Assembly (NCBI RefSeq): GCF_030812415.1
Contig: NZ_JAUSST010000001.1
Span: 372,001 to 436,000 of the forward strand
From: Paenibacillus harenae
GTDB lineage: Bacteria; Bacillota; Bacilli; Paenibacillales; Paenibacillaceae
Direction: 5' to 3'
Length of the DNA stretch: 64,000 nucleotides
The position numbers and the translations under genes were made by a program. Within the stretch, counting starts at the first letter, position 1. Every line of letters starts with the position of its first letter. The notes under the pieces are model-generated. The model was given only the letters and a program-made list of their open reading frames with translations. It made no database searches and was not told the origin of the DNA. Of this stretch, positions 1-8,334 are shown piece by piece.

Positions 1-671
1 ATAAAGCCGATCGCCGTTACGATATGCAAGATGCGGGCAAACCATAGCGCGCCCGATATGCCGAATCGCGCGGGAATAGAATGAAGACCCGCTCCGCGGT
101 CGTACTCAAAGTCCTGCGTTGCGTAGACGATATCGAAGCCCGCAATCCACAGCGCTACGGTCGCATACAGCAGCCATGCCGCTGGATCGAAATGACCCGT
201 AACGGCTACCCAGGCGCCTAGCGGCGATAATCCGATTGTGAAACCAAGCACAAGGTGGCACAGCCAAGTAAAACGTTTCGTGTATGAATACAATACGAGA
301 AGCACAACCGCAATCGGCATAAGCTTCAGCGCAATCGGTTGCAAGTTTGCGGTAGCGATAAACATTATGACGAGCGATACAACAATAAAGATAATCACTT
401 CAGCCGATTTCAATAGACCGGCCGGCAGCGCCCGTTTCTCGGTGCGCGGATTGCGCAGATCGATCGCCCTGTCGATGACGCGGTTAAGCCCCATGGCGGC
501 ACTGCGCGCGCCGAACATGGCCAGCGTAATCCAACCGATCTCTTCCCATGAAGGAAGACGCTGTTCCATCGCAACAGCGCCCAAGATTGCTCCCATAAAG
601 GCAAACGGCAAAGCAAATATCGTATGCTCAAACTTAATCATTTCAAGAATAATAGCTATTTTGCGAATCAT
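1..671 (-). CDS. UbiA-family polyprenyltransferase (partial, 3' end outside window)
   Basis: Integral membrane prenyltransferase that would attach a polyprenyl chain to an aromatic acid in quinone synthesis (UbiA/MenA/MqnP superfamily). I translated it by hand from the ATG at 671; it reads [20 protein letters not shown] and continues with hydrophobic helices. The first conserved Asp-rich motif is present as [15 protein letters not shown], and a second near the window edge reads [10 protein letters not shown]. The stop lies beyond base 1. The start overlaps the menG stop as ATGA, so the two are translationally coupled. It sits where B. subtilis has hepT. The best guess is a UbiA or MqnP type enzyme rather than MenA, but the substrate cannot be decided here. 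Confidence 0.85.
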   Translation of the reverse strand, partial: MIRKIAIILEMIKFEHTIFALPFAFMGAILGAVAMEQRLPSWEEIGWITLAMFGARSAAMGLNRVIDRAIDLRNPRTEKRALPAGLLKSAEVIIFIVVSLVIMFIATANLQPIALKLMPIAVVLLVLYSYTKRFTWLCHLVLGFTIGLSPLGAWVAVTGHFDPAAWLLYATVALWIAGFDIVYATQDFEYDRGAGLHSIPARFGISGALWFARILHIVTAIGF

Positions 672-1384
672 TGCTGCTTCTTCTCCTTTGTACCCATATG
701 CAACGCAGCTACTCCGCCGGTCAGCGGATAAGCGCTCACGTTATGCAAGCCCGCTTTCTCGAACAGCTTGGCGAGCTGTTTCGCATCTGGAAACACCTTA
801 AGCGATTCCGGCAACCACTTGTATTCATCGAATCGCTTCGCGACAAGCTTGCCCATTACCGGCAGGATATGGCCGAAGTATAAGTTGTACAACGCTTTGA
901 ACGGCTGCCAAGTCGGCTTGGATACTTCCAGACATACGACCTTGCCGCCCGGCTTCACAACGCGTTCCATTTCCTGCAGCACTTGCAAGAAATCCGGACA
1001 GTTGCGAAGGCCGAAGCCGATTGTCGCATAATCGAATTGGTTGTCCTCGAACGGCAAGCTCATCGCATTGCCTTGCACGAGCTTAATTTGTTTGCTTAGC
1101 CCTTGCTTGTCTACTTTCGCTTTGCCGACATCAAGCATGTTCTGGCTAAAATCAAGCCCTACGATCTCGCCTGAGCCGCTTGCCTCGGCAAGAGCAATCG
1201 TCCAATCGCAAGTCCCGCAGCAGAGATCGATTGCCGTCTGTCCCGGCTGCATGTCCATCTTCTTCATCGTAAACTTCCGCCAAGCCTTATGCCTGCGGAA
1301 GCTAATTAAATCATTCATCATGTCGTATTTCGGCGCGACACGCTCGAACACGCCATGTACATGGCTCTTGGAGTTCGCATCCAT
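668..1384 (-). CDS. menG: Demethylmenaquinone methyltransferase
   Basis: SAM-dependent C-methyltransferase that makes the last step of menaquinone synthesis, demethylmenaquinone to menaquinone. The UbiE/MenG signature is visible near the N-terminus ([17 protein letters not shown]), followed by the SAM-binding motif I ([11 protein letters not shown]) and the post-motif segment [12 protein letters not shown]. Length (238 aa) is normal. The reading frame extends to a GTG at 1396 that overlaps the hepS stop, but the ATG at 1384 has the better spaced GAGGTG ribosome binding site and is preferred. It lies between hepS and a UbiA-type gene in one operon. Confidence 0.95.
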   Translation of the reverse strand: MDANSKSHVHGVFERVAPKYDMMNDLISFRRHKAWRKFTMKKMDMQPGQTAIDLCCGTCDWTIALAEASGSGEIVGLDFSQNMLDVGKAKVDKQGLSKQIKLVQGNAMSLPFEDNQFDYATIGFGLRNCPDFLQVLQEMERVVKPGGKVVCLEVSKPTWQPFKALYNLYFGHILPVMGKLVAKRFDEYKWLPESLKVFPDAKQLAKLFEKAGLHNVSAYPLTGGVAALHMGTKEKKQQ

Positions 1385-1392
1385 TTCGTCTA

Positions 1393-2268
1393 TCACCTCG
1401 TCTCGTGAAGGGCTGGTGTTCTGCCCGCCGCTCTGTTCAGCATGTCGTCAACGATCCGGATCGGCTCATCAAGCATGGAGGCCGTATCAAGCTTCGCTGT
1501 AATGGCTTTGACCAACTCGGCCGCCGCGTTAAGCTTGGCAACGAGTTTGCCGCGAATACCGTATTTGTCAACTAGACCCTGCACCTTTGCCTGATCGACC
1601 GGCATTTCCGACAGCCAATCACGCTCTTCCTCCGTACCGTCCTGCATGACATGCCAATAAGCCCAGCTATGCAAAAACTTCCGAGCGTCGGCGCTCCGCT
1701 CGATCTCTTCAAGTATAACCTCGCAGCGGGTAACCGCGGTAAGCAGTTCCTGCCAAATTCGTGACAACGTCGCATCCAGTATTGCCGTGAACGATTGGAA
1801 CAGCTCACTTCGCAGCTGGGTCATGTAACTCAAATAATCATCCGCAGTCAGTTTCATTTGCTTCATTCTCATATAAAGGTTCGTCTTCATGCGATTCACT
1901 TCGCATACCGCTTCGCTTAGAATCGCGATCATCTCTATTTGCCCTGCTTGCGCAAGCAATTGGTAAAAAATACTGCTGAAGTAGTCGCCTGCCAGCACCT
2001 TAAGCTGCTTGGAGCGCATCTCCTTCTCTGCACGCCGCGGTTCATCCGCGTCGTTATTAATCCGATCATGCGTATCCATGCCGAGTTGAACTAGCGATGC
2101 GACGAGCGTATACAACTCGCTATGCTTCTCGTACGCCTGACCGCGAACAAGGAAGGCATGAAGCAAGCGCAGCCGCGGATGCGCAAGCGCCGGCAGGTCC
2201 GTATAAGTCTGAATCATGTCATAATCGGTATATTTGCGTGCTATGGATGGTATTCGATACGATTTCAT
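1393..2268 (-). CDS. hepS: Heptaprenyl diphosphate synthase component I
   Basis: Small regulatory subunit of heptaprenyl diphosphate synthase, which makes the C35 side chain of menaquinone with HepT. The protein (291 aa) has the family's all-helical character, the conserved stretch [20 protein letters not shown], and lacks DDxxD motifs, as expected for component I. An extended -10 promoter lies about 55 bases upstream. It is the first gene of a hepS-menG-ubiA-like operon. The catalytic component HepT is not in the window and may lie beyond base 1 or elsewhere. Confidence 0.88.
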   Translation of the reverse strand: MKSYRIPSIARKYTDYDMIQTYTDLPALAHPRLRLLHAFLVRGQAYEKHSELYTLVASLVQLGMDTHDRINNDADEPRRAEKEMRSKQLKVLAGDYFSSIFYQLLAQAGQIEMIAILSEAVCEVNRMKTNLYMRMKQMKLTADDYLSYMTQLRSELFQSFTAILDATLSRIWQELLTAVTRCEVILEEIERSADARKFLHSWAYWHVMQDGTEEERDWLSEMPVDQAKVQGLVDKYGIRGKLVAKLNAAAELVKAITAKLDTASMLDEPIRIVDDMLNRAAGRTPALHETR

Positions 2269-2322
2269 GGGGAAGCCTCCGAACAGAGAAGCGTGGGTAA
2301 TCGCCGCTCAATAATCTAAACT

Positions 2323-2331
2323 ATTATAGCA
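2323..2331 (-). promoter_or_regulatory. Extended -10 promoter for hepS operon
   Basis: On the minus strand the sequence reads TGCTATAATAG, a perfect TATAAT with an upstream TG. The -35 region is weak. It stands about 55 bases before the hepS start. Confidence 0.55.
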
Positions 2332-2480
2332 CAACTTTTTTAAAGAGCATACGATTGTAACAAACACGTAAACGGCTGTCACCGTCCCTGGCTGCAAAAG
2401 CTACCGTATCGTTGTGAAATACAGGTGCCTGAATTAAAGAAAATCTTATATTTTCCTATATTCAAGAAAGAAAGGCAGCT

Positions 2481-3056
2481 CTAATTCGCCGCCTCCTTCG
2501 CCCGCTCCGCTGAATAGCTTGAGACACGGCCGAACCGCTCCTCCCAAGCCGCCGTAAAGCTGACCCGCAGCCTGTTCCTCCATAATTCGTCATGAACGGG
2601 ATCGGCGTGCCGAAGCAGATCAAGCTCCGCGTCAAGCCAATCGTCTGTTTTGCGCACATCCACGGCGGCCAACAATCTAGGCTGCTCTTCCCGATCCTCA
2701 ACGATTCTGACCAGAACGCGCCTTACGTTTTCCAATTGCAGAAACGATACGCGCAGCAGCCGCTCCACATCGGCGAACCAGGCTGTTGGACGCCCTTCCT
2801 CCGTATCGACCTTAAGATCAATGGACAATATCGCATTATGCCAGTCGGCTTTCTTGATACGTTCACTCAGTTGTGCGCTAATGAGCACATCAACTAGGTT
2901 CTGGTTAGACAGACGCACGACGGGTGCTGGGCGGAATACCGCAACTTCCTCGCGCCCGTTGTTTGATTTCCATATTTGATGCGGTAGTGCTGAGAAAAGC
3001 AGCGTAAGTGCAATGGTTGCCAAGCAGGCCGTTAGCAGCGGTTTGCTGATACGCAT
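2481..3056 (-). CDS. Unknown membrane-anchored protein
   Basis: I do not recognise this family. The start at 3056 is chosen because GGAGGTG stands seven bases upstream; the open frame runs 25 codons further without a ribosome binding site. The 191-aa product begins MRISKPLLTACLATIALTLL, a single N-terminal membrane anchor or signal peptide without a lipobox, then continues as a soluble, charged, mixed alpha/beta domain. The sequence after the anchor (VAVFRPAPVVRLSNQNLVDV) suggests an extracytoplasmic domain. It sits between mtrB and hepS, where B. subtilis has no such gene, and no clear terminator separates it from hepS. Confidence 0.75.
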   Translation of the reverse strand: MRISKPLLTACLATIALTLLFSALPHQIWKSNNGREEVAVFRPAPVVRLSNQNLVDVLISAQLSERIKKADWHNAILSIDLKVDTEEGRPTAWFADVERLLRVSFLQLENVRRVLVRIVEDREEQPRLLAAVDVRKTDDWLDAELDLLRHADPVHDELWRNRLRVSFTAAWEERFGRVSSYSAERAKEAAN

Positions 3057-3152
3057 ATCGGACACCTCCCGGTTAATGCCTACATCATGTGTATGTATAC
3101 ATTGTACGAGCAAGTCTGTCCGATTATTCAACCGCAGACCTTGTTGCGCATG

Positions 3153-3176
3153 AAAAAAAGCAGGCTATGCCTGCTT
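3153..3176 (-). terminator. Terminator after mtrB
   Basis: On the minus strand AAGCAGGC-AT-AGCCTGCTT forms a compact hairpin followed by a run of T. It lies about ten bases past the mtrB stop. Confidence 0.8.
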
Positions 3177-3186
3177 CGCGTCCTGC

Positions 3187-3408
3187 TTATTGGTCTGTCT
3201 CCACCGTGCCGTACTTCGTCATCACAATCGCTTTGCCGCGAATTTTGATAGCTGACGTATGATCGGTGAACTGGCAGATCAATACCTCGTTCCGGTCCAG
3301 CTTTTCCGTATGATGAAATTTTGTATCTTGTCCCCGAGTCAGGCCGATTACGTTCACGCCTTGCTCCTTCGCCTTGATCACAATATAATCCCCGCTAGTA
3401 GGCTCCAT
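3187..3408 (-). CDS. mtrB: Tryptophan RNA-binding attenuator protein (TRAP)
   Basis: TRAP forms an 11-subunit ring that binds tryptophan and then wraps RNA carrying GAG/UAG repeats, terminating or blocking translation of trp genes. The 73-aa protein matches the family nearly throughout, with [17 protein letters not shown] and [11 protein letters not shown], which carry the Trp pocket and the basic RNA-contacting residues. A good sigma-A promoter lies upstream. In B. subtilis mtrB follows mtrA (folE); here hbs is directly upstream with no folE between. Confidence 0.96.
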   Translation of the reverse strand: MEPTSGDYIVIKAKEQGVNVIGLTRGQDTKFHHTEKLDRNEVLICQFTDHTSAIKIRGKAIVMTKYGTVETDQ

Positions 3409-3487
3409 CGTCTTCCCTCCGCATCTATCGATCTATCGATCCGCCGCACGTTCAACAAACCAGTTATGTATACTTTCGTTCAAGTGA

Positions 3488-3516
3488 ATTATAGATGATG
3501 AAGCTCAAATGTGCAA
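3488..3516 (-). promoter_or_regulatory. Sigma-A promoter for mtrB
   Basis: Minus strand TTGCAC, a 17-base spacer, then TATAAT. It lies about 80 bases before the mtrB start. The leader between them contains a short direct repeat of ATCGATCT near 3425-3440. Confidence 0.75.
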
Positions 3517-3542
3517 CGATGCGGACTGCGCTGACCGCCAAA

Positions 3543-3579
3543 CTAAAAATACGCCCAGGCGAGCCCGCCCAGGCGTATA
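3543..3579 (-). terminator. Terminator after hbs
   Basis: Minus strand ATACGCC...GGCGTAT closing pairs with an inner GC-rich stem, followed by TTTTTAG. It separates hbs from mtrB. Confidence 0.7.
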
Positions 3580-3631
3580 GTCAACGAATAAGTATCGGAT
3601 AAGGAGGTAACGCGTACATCCTTAGCTTTAG

Positions 3632-3907
3632 TTAATTGGATACAAGGTCTTTGAGAGATTTGCCCGGTTTGAAGGCAGGCATTTTGCTGGCAGCAATCTC
3701 GATCGGATCTCCCGTTTGCGGGTTGCGTCCTTTTCTCGCTTGACGCTCGCGCACCTCAAAGTTTCCGAATCCAACCAGCTGTACTTTGTCTCCGCTTTGC
3801 AGCGCATCGGAAATCGCATCAAAAACGGCATCTACCGCTTTGGTTGCATCTTTCTTCGAAAGGTCCGTCAATTCAGCGACTTTAGCAATCAAATCTGTTT
3901 TGTTCAT
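3632..3907 (-). CDS. hbs: DNA-binding protein HU
   Basis: Abundant histone-like protein that bends DNA and compacts the nucleoid as a dimer. The 91-aa sequence is a textbook [22 protein letters not shown] at the N-terminus and the beta-arm signature [27 protein letters not shown] stands eight bases before the ATG. The 5' leader, from a probable promoter at 4136-4164, holds four 38-base hairpin repeats ending right at the ribosome binding site, described separately. Next gene upstream is spoIVA, as in B. subtilis. Confidence 0.97.
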   Translation of the reverse strand: MNKTDLIAKVAELTDLSKKDATKAVDAVFDAISDALQSGDKVQLVGFGNFEVRERQARKGRNPQTGDPIEIAASKMPAFKPGKSLKDLVSN

Positions 3908-3923
3908 GGTTTCACCTCCTTAA

Positions 3924-4069
3924 AGTTTTGCGAAGCAAAACTGCTTCGAAAGCATTCGCTTAGTTTTGCGAAGCAAAACTGCTTCGAAAGCATTCGCTTA
4001 GTTTTACGAAGCAAAACTGCTTCGAAAGCATTCGCTTAGTTTTGCGAAGCAAAACTGCTTCGTAAGCAA
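3924..4069 (-). repeat. Four tandem 38-bp hairpin repeats in the hbs leader
   Basis: Units start at 3924, 3962, 4000 and 4038; the first three are full 38-mers and the last is cut short after about 32 bases. They are identical except for one base in the third unit (TTTTACG for TTTTGCG) and one near the end of the fourth (CGTAAGC for CGAAAGC). On the mRNA strand each unit can form CGAAGCA-GTTT-TGCTTCG or, exclusively, AGTTTTGC-TTC-GCAAAACT. The last hairpin ends just before the AAGGAGGTG of hbs. Confidence 0.95.
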
Positions 4070-4135
4070 CAAACATATCTTATCCCTCTTATTAACGGAA
4101 AACTTCAAAAATATACCTTTTGACCGAACAAACCT

Positions 4136-4164
4136 ATAGTAATACAGCCGATTCGCAATTTCAA
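4136..4164 (-). promoter_or_regulatory. Probable sigma-A promoter for hbs
   Basis: Minus strand TTGAAA, 17-base spacer, TACTAT. If correct, the hbs mRNA has a leader of about 220 bases that contains the whole repeat block. Confidence 0.5.
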
Positions 4165-4185
4165 GTAGGTAAATACATTTCCAGT

Positions 4186-4230
4186 CAAAATCGCAAGGCC
4201 GCTTCCCGACTTTCGGAAGCGGCCTTGCGA
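4186..4230 (-). terminator. Strong terminator after spoIVA
   Basis: Minus strand perfect stem TCGCAAGGCCGCTTCC pairing with GGGAAGCGGCCTTGCGA across a short loop, followed by TTTTG. It lies 17 bases past the spoIVA stop. Confidence 0.85.
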
Positions 4231-4247
4231 CCATATAGCGAAATGCG

Positions 4248-5726
4248 TTAGAGAATAATGGCAATAAGTCCGCCGGAGCCCTCGTTGATAATACGGCCAA
4301 GCGTCTCTTGGAGCTTATAGCGCGCATTGTCCGGCATCATCGCGATTTTGCCCTGAATGCCTTCTCTTACAATCGAGTGGAGCGACCGTCCGAAGATGTC
4401 AGACTCCCAAATCTTGATCGGGTCGTTCTCGAAATCTTGCATTAAGTAGCGGACCAATTCCTCGCTCTGCTTCTCCGTGCCGATGATCGGCGCGAATTCA
4501 GATTCGACGTCCACGCGAATCATATGGATTGACGGAGCCGTCGCTTTCAAACGAACGCCGAAGCGCGAGCCTTGTCTGATCAGCTCCGGCTCGTCGAGCG
4601 CCATCTCCGCCAGCGTAGGAGCGGCGATGCCGTAGCCCGTCGTCTTCACCATCTCCAGCGCTTCGGCGAAGCGGTCATATTCTCGCTTAGCGTGCGAGAA
4701 GTCCTGCATAAGCTGAAGCAGGTGATCCTTGCCGCGAATCTCGACGCCGACAACCTCCATCAGGATGCGGTCGTACAGCTCGTCAGGGGCATACAAATCG
4801 ATCTCGGCTACGCCTTGACCCATATTCATGCCGCTGAGGCCGGCTCTAGCGATAAAGTCATATTCCATGAACTGCGTAACGACACGGTCGACGTCGCGCA
4901 GGCGGCGGATATCCTTCACCGTATCCCGGACCGAGCTTTCGTAGTTGTTGCGCAGCCAGTGGTTATCGTTCAGCACCATAACCCAGCTTGGAAGATTAAC
5001 GTTAACCTCGTGTACCGGGAATTCATAGAGCACTTCTCGCAGTACGGAGATGACTTCTTCCTCGCCCATTGTCGCAACGCTCATCGTCATTACCGGAATA
5101 TCGTATTTCGATTGCAGCTCGTTACGCAGTTGAAGCGCCTCTTCGCTGCGAGGTCTCGTTGAGTTAATGATAAGCACGAACGGCTTTCCTACTTCTTTCA
5201 GCTCATTGATGACGCGCTCTTCGGCAACCACATAAGAGTTGCGCGGTATTTCGGCGATCGAACCGTCCGTCGTCACGACGACTCCAAGCGTGGAATGCTC
5301 TTGTATCACTTTGCGCGTGCCGATCTCTGCTGCTTCCTGGAACGGGATCGGTTCATCGAACCATGGAGTAGTGATCATACGCGGTCCGTTCTCGTCCTCG
5401 TAGCCTTTGGCGCCTTCAACCGCATAACCAACACAGTCGACCAACCTTACATTCACTTCGAGACCGTCGGTCACCTTCAGCTGTACCGCTTGGTTCGGCA
5501 CGAACTTCGGTTCAGTCGTCATTATTGTTTTACCTGCAGCGCTTTGAGGAAGTTCGTCCACGGCTCTGGCTCGGTCAGACTCGCTGGCGATGTTCGGCAG
5601 CACGACCGTCTCCATAAACCGTTTAATAAACGTTGATTTGCCCGTCCGGACTGCCCCTACCACACCGAGGTAAATATCCCCGCCGGTTCTCTCGGCTATG
5701 TCCTTGAAAATGTCCACTTTCTCCAC
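4248..5726 (-). CDS. spoIVA: Stage IV sporulation protein A
   Basis: ATPase that polymerises on the forespore outer membrane and forms the base layer of the spore coat. The 492-aa protein matches B. subtilis SpoIVA almost end to end, with the Walker A motif GAVRTGKST near residue 25 and the conserved C-terminus ending INEGSGGLIAIIL. The start is a GTG at 5726 preceded by GGGAGGGGA; the open frame upstream to 5807 has no family similarity. A possible sigma-E promoter lies at 5826-5853 and a strong terminator follows. Confidence 0.97.
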   Translation of the reverse strand: MEKVDIFKDIAERTGGDIYLGVVGAVRTGKSTFIKRFMETVVLPNIASESDRARAVDELPQSAAGKTIMTTEPKFVPNQAVQLKVTDGLEVNVRLVDCVGYAVEGAKGYEDENGPRMITTPWFDEPIPFQEAAEIGTRKVIQEHSTLGVVVTTDGSIAEIPRNSYVVAEERVINELKEVGKPFVLIINSTRPRSEEALQLRNELQSKYDIPVMTMSVATMGEEEVISVLREVLYEFPVHEVNVNLPSWVMVLNDNHWLRNNYESSVRDTVKDIRRLRDVDRVVTQFMEYDFIARAGLSGMNMGQGVAEIDLYAPDELYDRILMEVVGVEIRGKDHLLQLMQDFSHAKREYDRFAEALEMVKTTGYGIAAPTLAEMALDEPELIRQGSRFGVRLKATAPSIHMIRVDVESEFAPIIGTEKQSEELVRYLMQDFENDPIKIWESDIFGRSLHSIVREGIQGKIAMMPDNARYKLQETLGRIINEGSGGLIAIIL

Positions 5727-5825
5727 TGAATATCCCCTCCCAATTGATTTTCCGGTTCGCCGCCATCCACCGGACAAGAGGGCAGGCCAGCGACGCAACT
5801 CGTACATACTTTTTGGACTAGTAAC

Positions 5826-5853
5826 ATCTTATGTCCAACCTTTCCGATTATGA
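5826..5853 (-). promoter_or_regulatory. Candidate sigma-E promoter for spoIVA
   Basis: Minus strand TCATAAT, 13 bases, CATAAGAT, resembling the sigma-E -10 CATAnnnT. spoIVA is known to be sigma-E controlled in B. subtilis; the match here is partial. Confidence 0.35.
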
Positions 5854-5953
5854 CGATTCCTTCCCTGAAATCTTTTTTAACACCTTGTCGCTCAACATCC
5901 CTTCCAAGATTGAATTATATGAGCCGCCGACATTTACTAGTACATCGCCATGC

Positions 5954-5993
5954 AAAAAAACCTCTGCCAGCCGTAGGTTGGCTGACAGAGGTC
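5954..5993 (-). terminator. Terminator after yphF-like gene
   Basis: Minus strand CCTCTGTCAGCC, seven-base loop, GGCTGGCAGAGG, then TTTTTTT. Confidence 0.88.
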
Positions 5994-6013
5994 TCATCGT
6001 ATAGATATTCGTA

Positions 6014-6769
6014 TTATGGCTTAACCGCTAGCGGCTCGCCATTCACGTAATGATAGATCGGCGACTTGACGGGCACGAAGTCGGAATCGTCGACAAGCAA
6101 AGTGCGAAGATCGAGCTTCTCATCGATCGAAGCATCGCCATTTCGTTGAATGAGCTGCATAAGATCGATGCCATAATCGGCGTATACAACCCCGCCCTCG
6201 TCCATGAGCGCGTTGATCGATTGACCGGAGAATGCGCTTTGGATGACAGGGGCCGTCTTATTCAGCTTCTTGTAATCGATCTGATAAAAGCCCGGATACA
6301 TTTGCTCGCCCTTCGGAAGCTCGCCGCCATTTTGCAAGTAGGACTTAATCCAGCCTTGAATATCGTTCAACTTCTGATAAGTGACAAGGTCCATCAGCTT
6401 CACCCGCGGCGTCGTCTCCTCGTCTATGACGAGAAAATAGTAGTTTCCGCCCTTCTCGAAAGCGGCGGACGGAATGTCGCTTAAGTAGCCCGTTCTCTGC
6501 AGCTTCGCGAAGTCGATTAAAAACTTTTCGTAGACGGGCGTTTCCGCATCGCTGTTCTTGATCGGCAGCATTCCCGTCTCAGCCTTATATTGATCAATCG
6601 CTCCCTGAACGTTGCGGATCGCCTCCTTCGGCGCCGTTTGGTTCTGCATGCGTTGATCGTCCGGGTACATACAGCCGGATAGTGTCGCAACAAATACGCA
6701 AATTAAAAATAATACGGTAAAAATGCGCAAATTCTGCGTAAAGATATTGTTCCGAATAGAGACCATCAT
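6014..6769 (-). CDS. yphF: YphF-like putative lipoprotein
   Basis: Predicted lipoprotein of unknown function. The N-terminus has a hydrophobic segment ending in the lipobox LSGC near residue 33, so the mature protein should be lipid-anchored outside the membrane. The remainder is soluble with no motif I recognise. Size (251 aa) and position directly upstream of spoIVA match B. subtilis yphF, which is the main reason for the name. AGGAGG lies four bases before the first ATG and seven before the second (6766); the second is probably the real start. Confidence 0.75.
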   Translation of the reverse strand: MMVSIRNNIFTQNLRIFTVLFLICVFVATLSGCMYPDDQRMQNQTAPKEAIRNVQGAIDQYKAETGMLPIKNSDAETPVYEKFLIDFAKLQRTGYLSDIPSAAFEKGGNYYFLVIDEETTPRVKLMDLVTYQKLNDIQGWIKSYLQNGGELPKGEQMYPGFYQIDYKKLNKTAPVIQSAFSGQSINALMDEGGVVYADYGIDLMQLIQRNGDASIDEKLDLRTLLVDDSDFVPVKSPIYHYVNGEPLAVKP

Positions 6770-6836
6770 TAATCCTCCTGCAACGATTGTGTTTCGTCAT
6801 TCCGCCAACTTCAAGATATGGCTTCATGCCGCTGCG

Positions 6837-7205
6837 CTACCATAACGGCTCATCCTGTTCTGCCTGCCTTGCCAATTGGCGCGCAATTGCCGCTTTCAGC
6901 GGGTCAAGCGGTACTTTCACTTCTACTTTCCCGTCGACGCGCGCTTGGCATCCGAGCCGGATGCCTTCACCGTCAAGTCCCGCAAGCTTCCTGCGCTCAT
7001 TGTCAGATATGGGCATAAGCTCGCTGCCGGGAAGCACGGTCAGCTTGCACATGAAGCAAGCCGCCTTGCCCCCGCAGCGCGTTTGGATGAGAACGTTCGC
7101 GCGTCTTGCCGCATCAAGCAGTGTCGTTCCGCGCTTAACCGTAACCTTCTTGCCTGACGGCCAAAACGTAACTTCGGCACTCAACACATTGTCCCCGCTT
7201 TCCAT
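6837..7205 (-). CDS. 2Fe-2S ferredoxin (second of two)
   Basis: Plant-type [2Fe-2S] electron carrier. Counting from the ATG at 7205, cysteines 44, 50, 53 and 86 give the pattern CX5CX2CX32C (TRCGGKAACFMCK ... LGC), and the fold's N-terminal strands precede them. The ATG has no ribosome binding site; a GTG at 7187 or a TTG at 7184 (overlapping the upstream TGA as TTGA behind GGGGA) are more credible starts. It is coupled to the nucleotidyltransferase-like gene, with another ferredoxin just before that. Redox partner unknown. Confidence 0.85.
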   Translation of the reverse strand: MESGDNVLSAEVTFWPSGKKVTVKRGTTLLDAARRANVLIQTRCGGKAACFMCKLTVLPGSELMPISDNERRKLAGLDGEGIRLGCQARVDGKVEVKVPLDPLKAAIARQLARQAEQDEPLW

Positions 7206-7780
7206 TCGCTTATTGAGCTATGCACATATTGACATGCCTGCTCCGAGAAGCGGTTAGCCGCTTCAATCGCCCGCAGCGCCGTGCCGTCGGCCGAATGGTT
7301 AAAGCTCTCCGCGATAAGCTGAACGCGATCCTCGCGGGCACGCAGCGCGTTGAACCATAACTCGTGAGCGAGCGGAACGACATGCGCCGACTTGGAGGTC
7401 CCTTCGACAAGGAGCCGGTCGCCGTAAGGGATAAGGAGCCTTTTCACTTCCGTATGATAGAAGCTATCGCCCGTTGTCACTTCGAAGCCGCCGACGAGCT
7501 CGACCGAAACCCCTTCGATGTCGAAGTGGCATAGACGAGACCGATATATATCCGTCTCGCTCCATTCCGGTTCATCGATCGCAAAGCGGTTTAACTTATC
7601 GTATATGCCATCAACATCCTCGTCATCGCAATACAGATCGAGATCGCGAGGCCTCGCTTGAAGCGGAAGCTTGCGCAGCAGCAGACCTGCGCTTCCGCCT
7701 ACGATCCAATCCGGGCACTCGCTGCCTGTAGCGTCAATTACGGATGCCAGCGCTCTGAATATTTGCCTATTATCGTTCAT
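7181..7780 (-). CDS. Nucleotidyltransferase-like protein
   Basis: Probable member of the polymerase-beta-like nucleotidyltransferase fold. It shows the GGS helix motif (VGGSAGLLLRKL) followed by the acidic metal-binding strand RPRDLDLYCDDED, and a later VSVELVGGF strand that could hold the third acidic residue. Product 199 aa from the ATG at 7780, chosen because GAAGGAG precedes it; an ATG at 7801 directly abutting the upstream ferredoxin stop has no ribosome binding site. It lies between two 2Fe-2S ferredoxin genes and overlaps the second. Substrate unknown. Confidence 0.72.
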   Translation of the reverse strand: MNDNRQIFRALASVIDATGSECPDWIVGGSAGLLLRKLPLQARPRDLDLYCDDEDVDGIYDKLNRFAIDEPEWSETDIYRSRLCHFDIEGVSVELVGGFEVTTGDSFYHTEVKRLLIPYGDRLLVEGTSKSAHVVPLAHELWFNALRAREDRVQLIAESFNHSADGTALRAIEAANRFSEQACQYVHSSISEWKAGTMC

Positions 7781-7801
7781 CGCCGGCACTCCTTCCGTCA
7801 T

Positions 7802-8098
7802 TTAGAAATACGGCTTATTGGCAGCGGCGATCGGGCCGGCATTCGGCTTCACGATCGCTTGGCAACCGAGCCGGAAGCCCTCCTCGAACTCCTCTGGCTC
7901 GAGCCGATCCCATTCCTCATCCGTTACTTCCTCAAGTTGGTCGCCGCCTTCCGTTACGAGGCAGCGGCAGCGCGCGCAAGTACCTCTTGCGCACGAAAAG
8001 CTCCAATCCACATGATGCTTAATCGCCAGGTCAAGCAGCGACATACCCGCTTCCGGCTCGACGACAGCTGTTATCGTTTTTCCTTTTAGTTCAATCAT
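7802..8098 (-). CDS. 2Fe-2S ferredoxin (first of two)
   Basis: Small plant-type [2Fe-2S] ferredoxin, 98 aa. Cysteines 36, 41, 44 and 79 (SCARGTCARC ... RLGC) give the normal CX4CX2CXnC ligand set. The insert between the third and fourth ligand is strongly acidic, as in ferredoxins that dock to basic partners. Ribosome binding site GGAG lies five bases before the ATG. It starts a three-gene group with the nucleotidyltransferase-like gene and a second ferredoxin that is only distantly similar to it. Confidence 0.9.
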   Translation of the reverse strand: MIELKGKTITAVVEPEAGMSLLDLAIKHHVDWSFSCARGTCARCRCLVTEGGDQLEEVTDEEWDRLEPEEFEEGFRLGCQAIVKPNAGPIAAANKPYF

Positions 8099-8154
8099 TG
8101 CGTCTCCAGGTCTCCCTTTCGCAGCCCTATTTATTTAATCGTATGTAAGCTTCA

Positions 8155-8334
8155 CTATATGATGGAAAATAAGCCGTATACGAATCCGAGGACTAGCAGT
8201 ATAAATGCGACAAGCGATAATACGAATTTCACAATACCCTTCGTTTTCAAACGGGCGAACGTTATTAGAGCAGCGGCGATTGCCATCAGGCCTATGCCGA
8301 CAAAGGATACCCACATTTTAGTCATTGCATCCAT
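8155..8334 (-). CDS. DUF2768 small membrane protein (YphE-like)
   Basis: Found by hand on the minus strand. The 59-aa product MDAMTKMWVSFVGIGLMAIA... has two hydrophobic helices joined by a short basic loop (RLKTKGIVK) and ends GLFSII. Length, topology and position near gpsA and spoIVA match the DUF2768/YphE family of spore formers, function unknown. AGGAG lies about twelve bases before the ATG, with a second in-frame ATG (M4) nearby. Confidence 0.75.
   Translation of the reverse strand: MDAMTKMWVSFVGIGLMAIAAALITFARLKTKGIVKFVLSLVAFILLVLGFVYGLFSII

Noticed and set aside
3924..4069. Tandem repeats considered as a CRISPR array
   Set aside because: Units are directly adjacent with no spacers and contain internal hairpins; there are no cas genes nearby.
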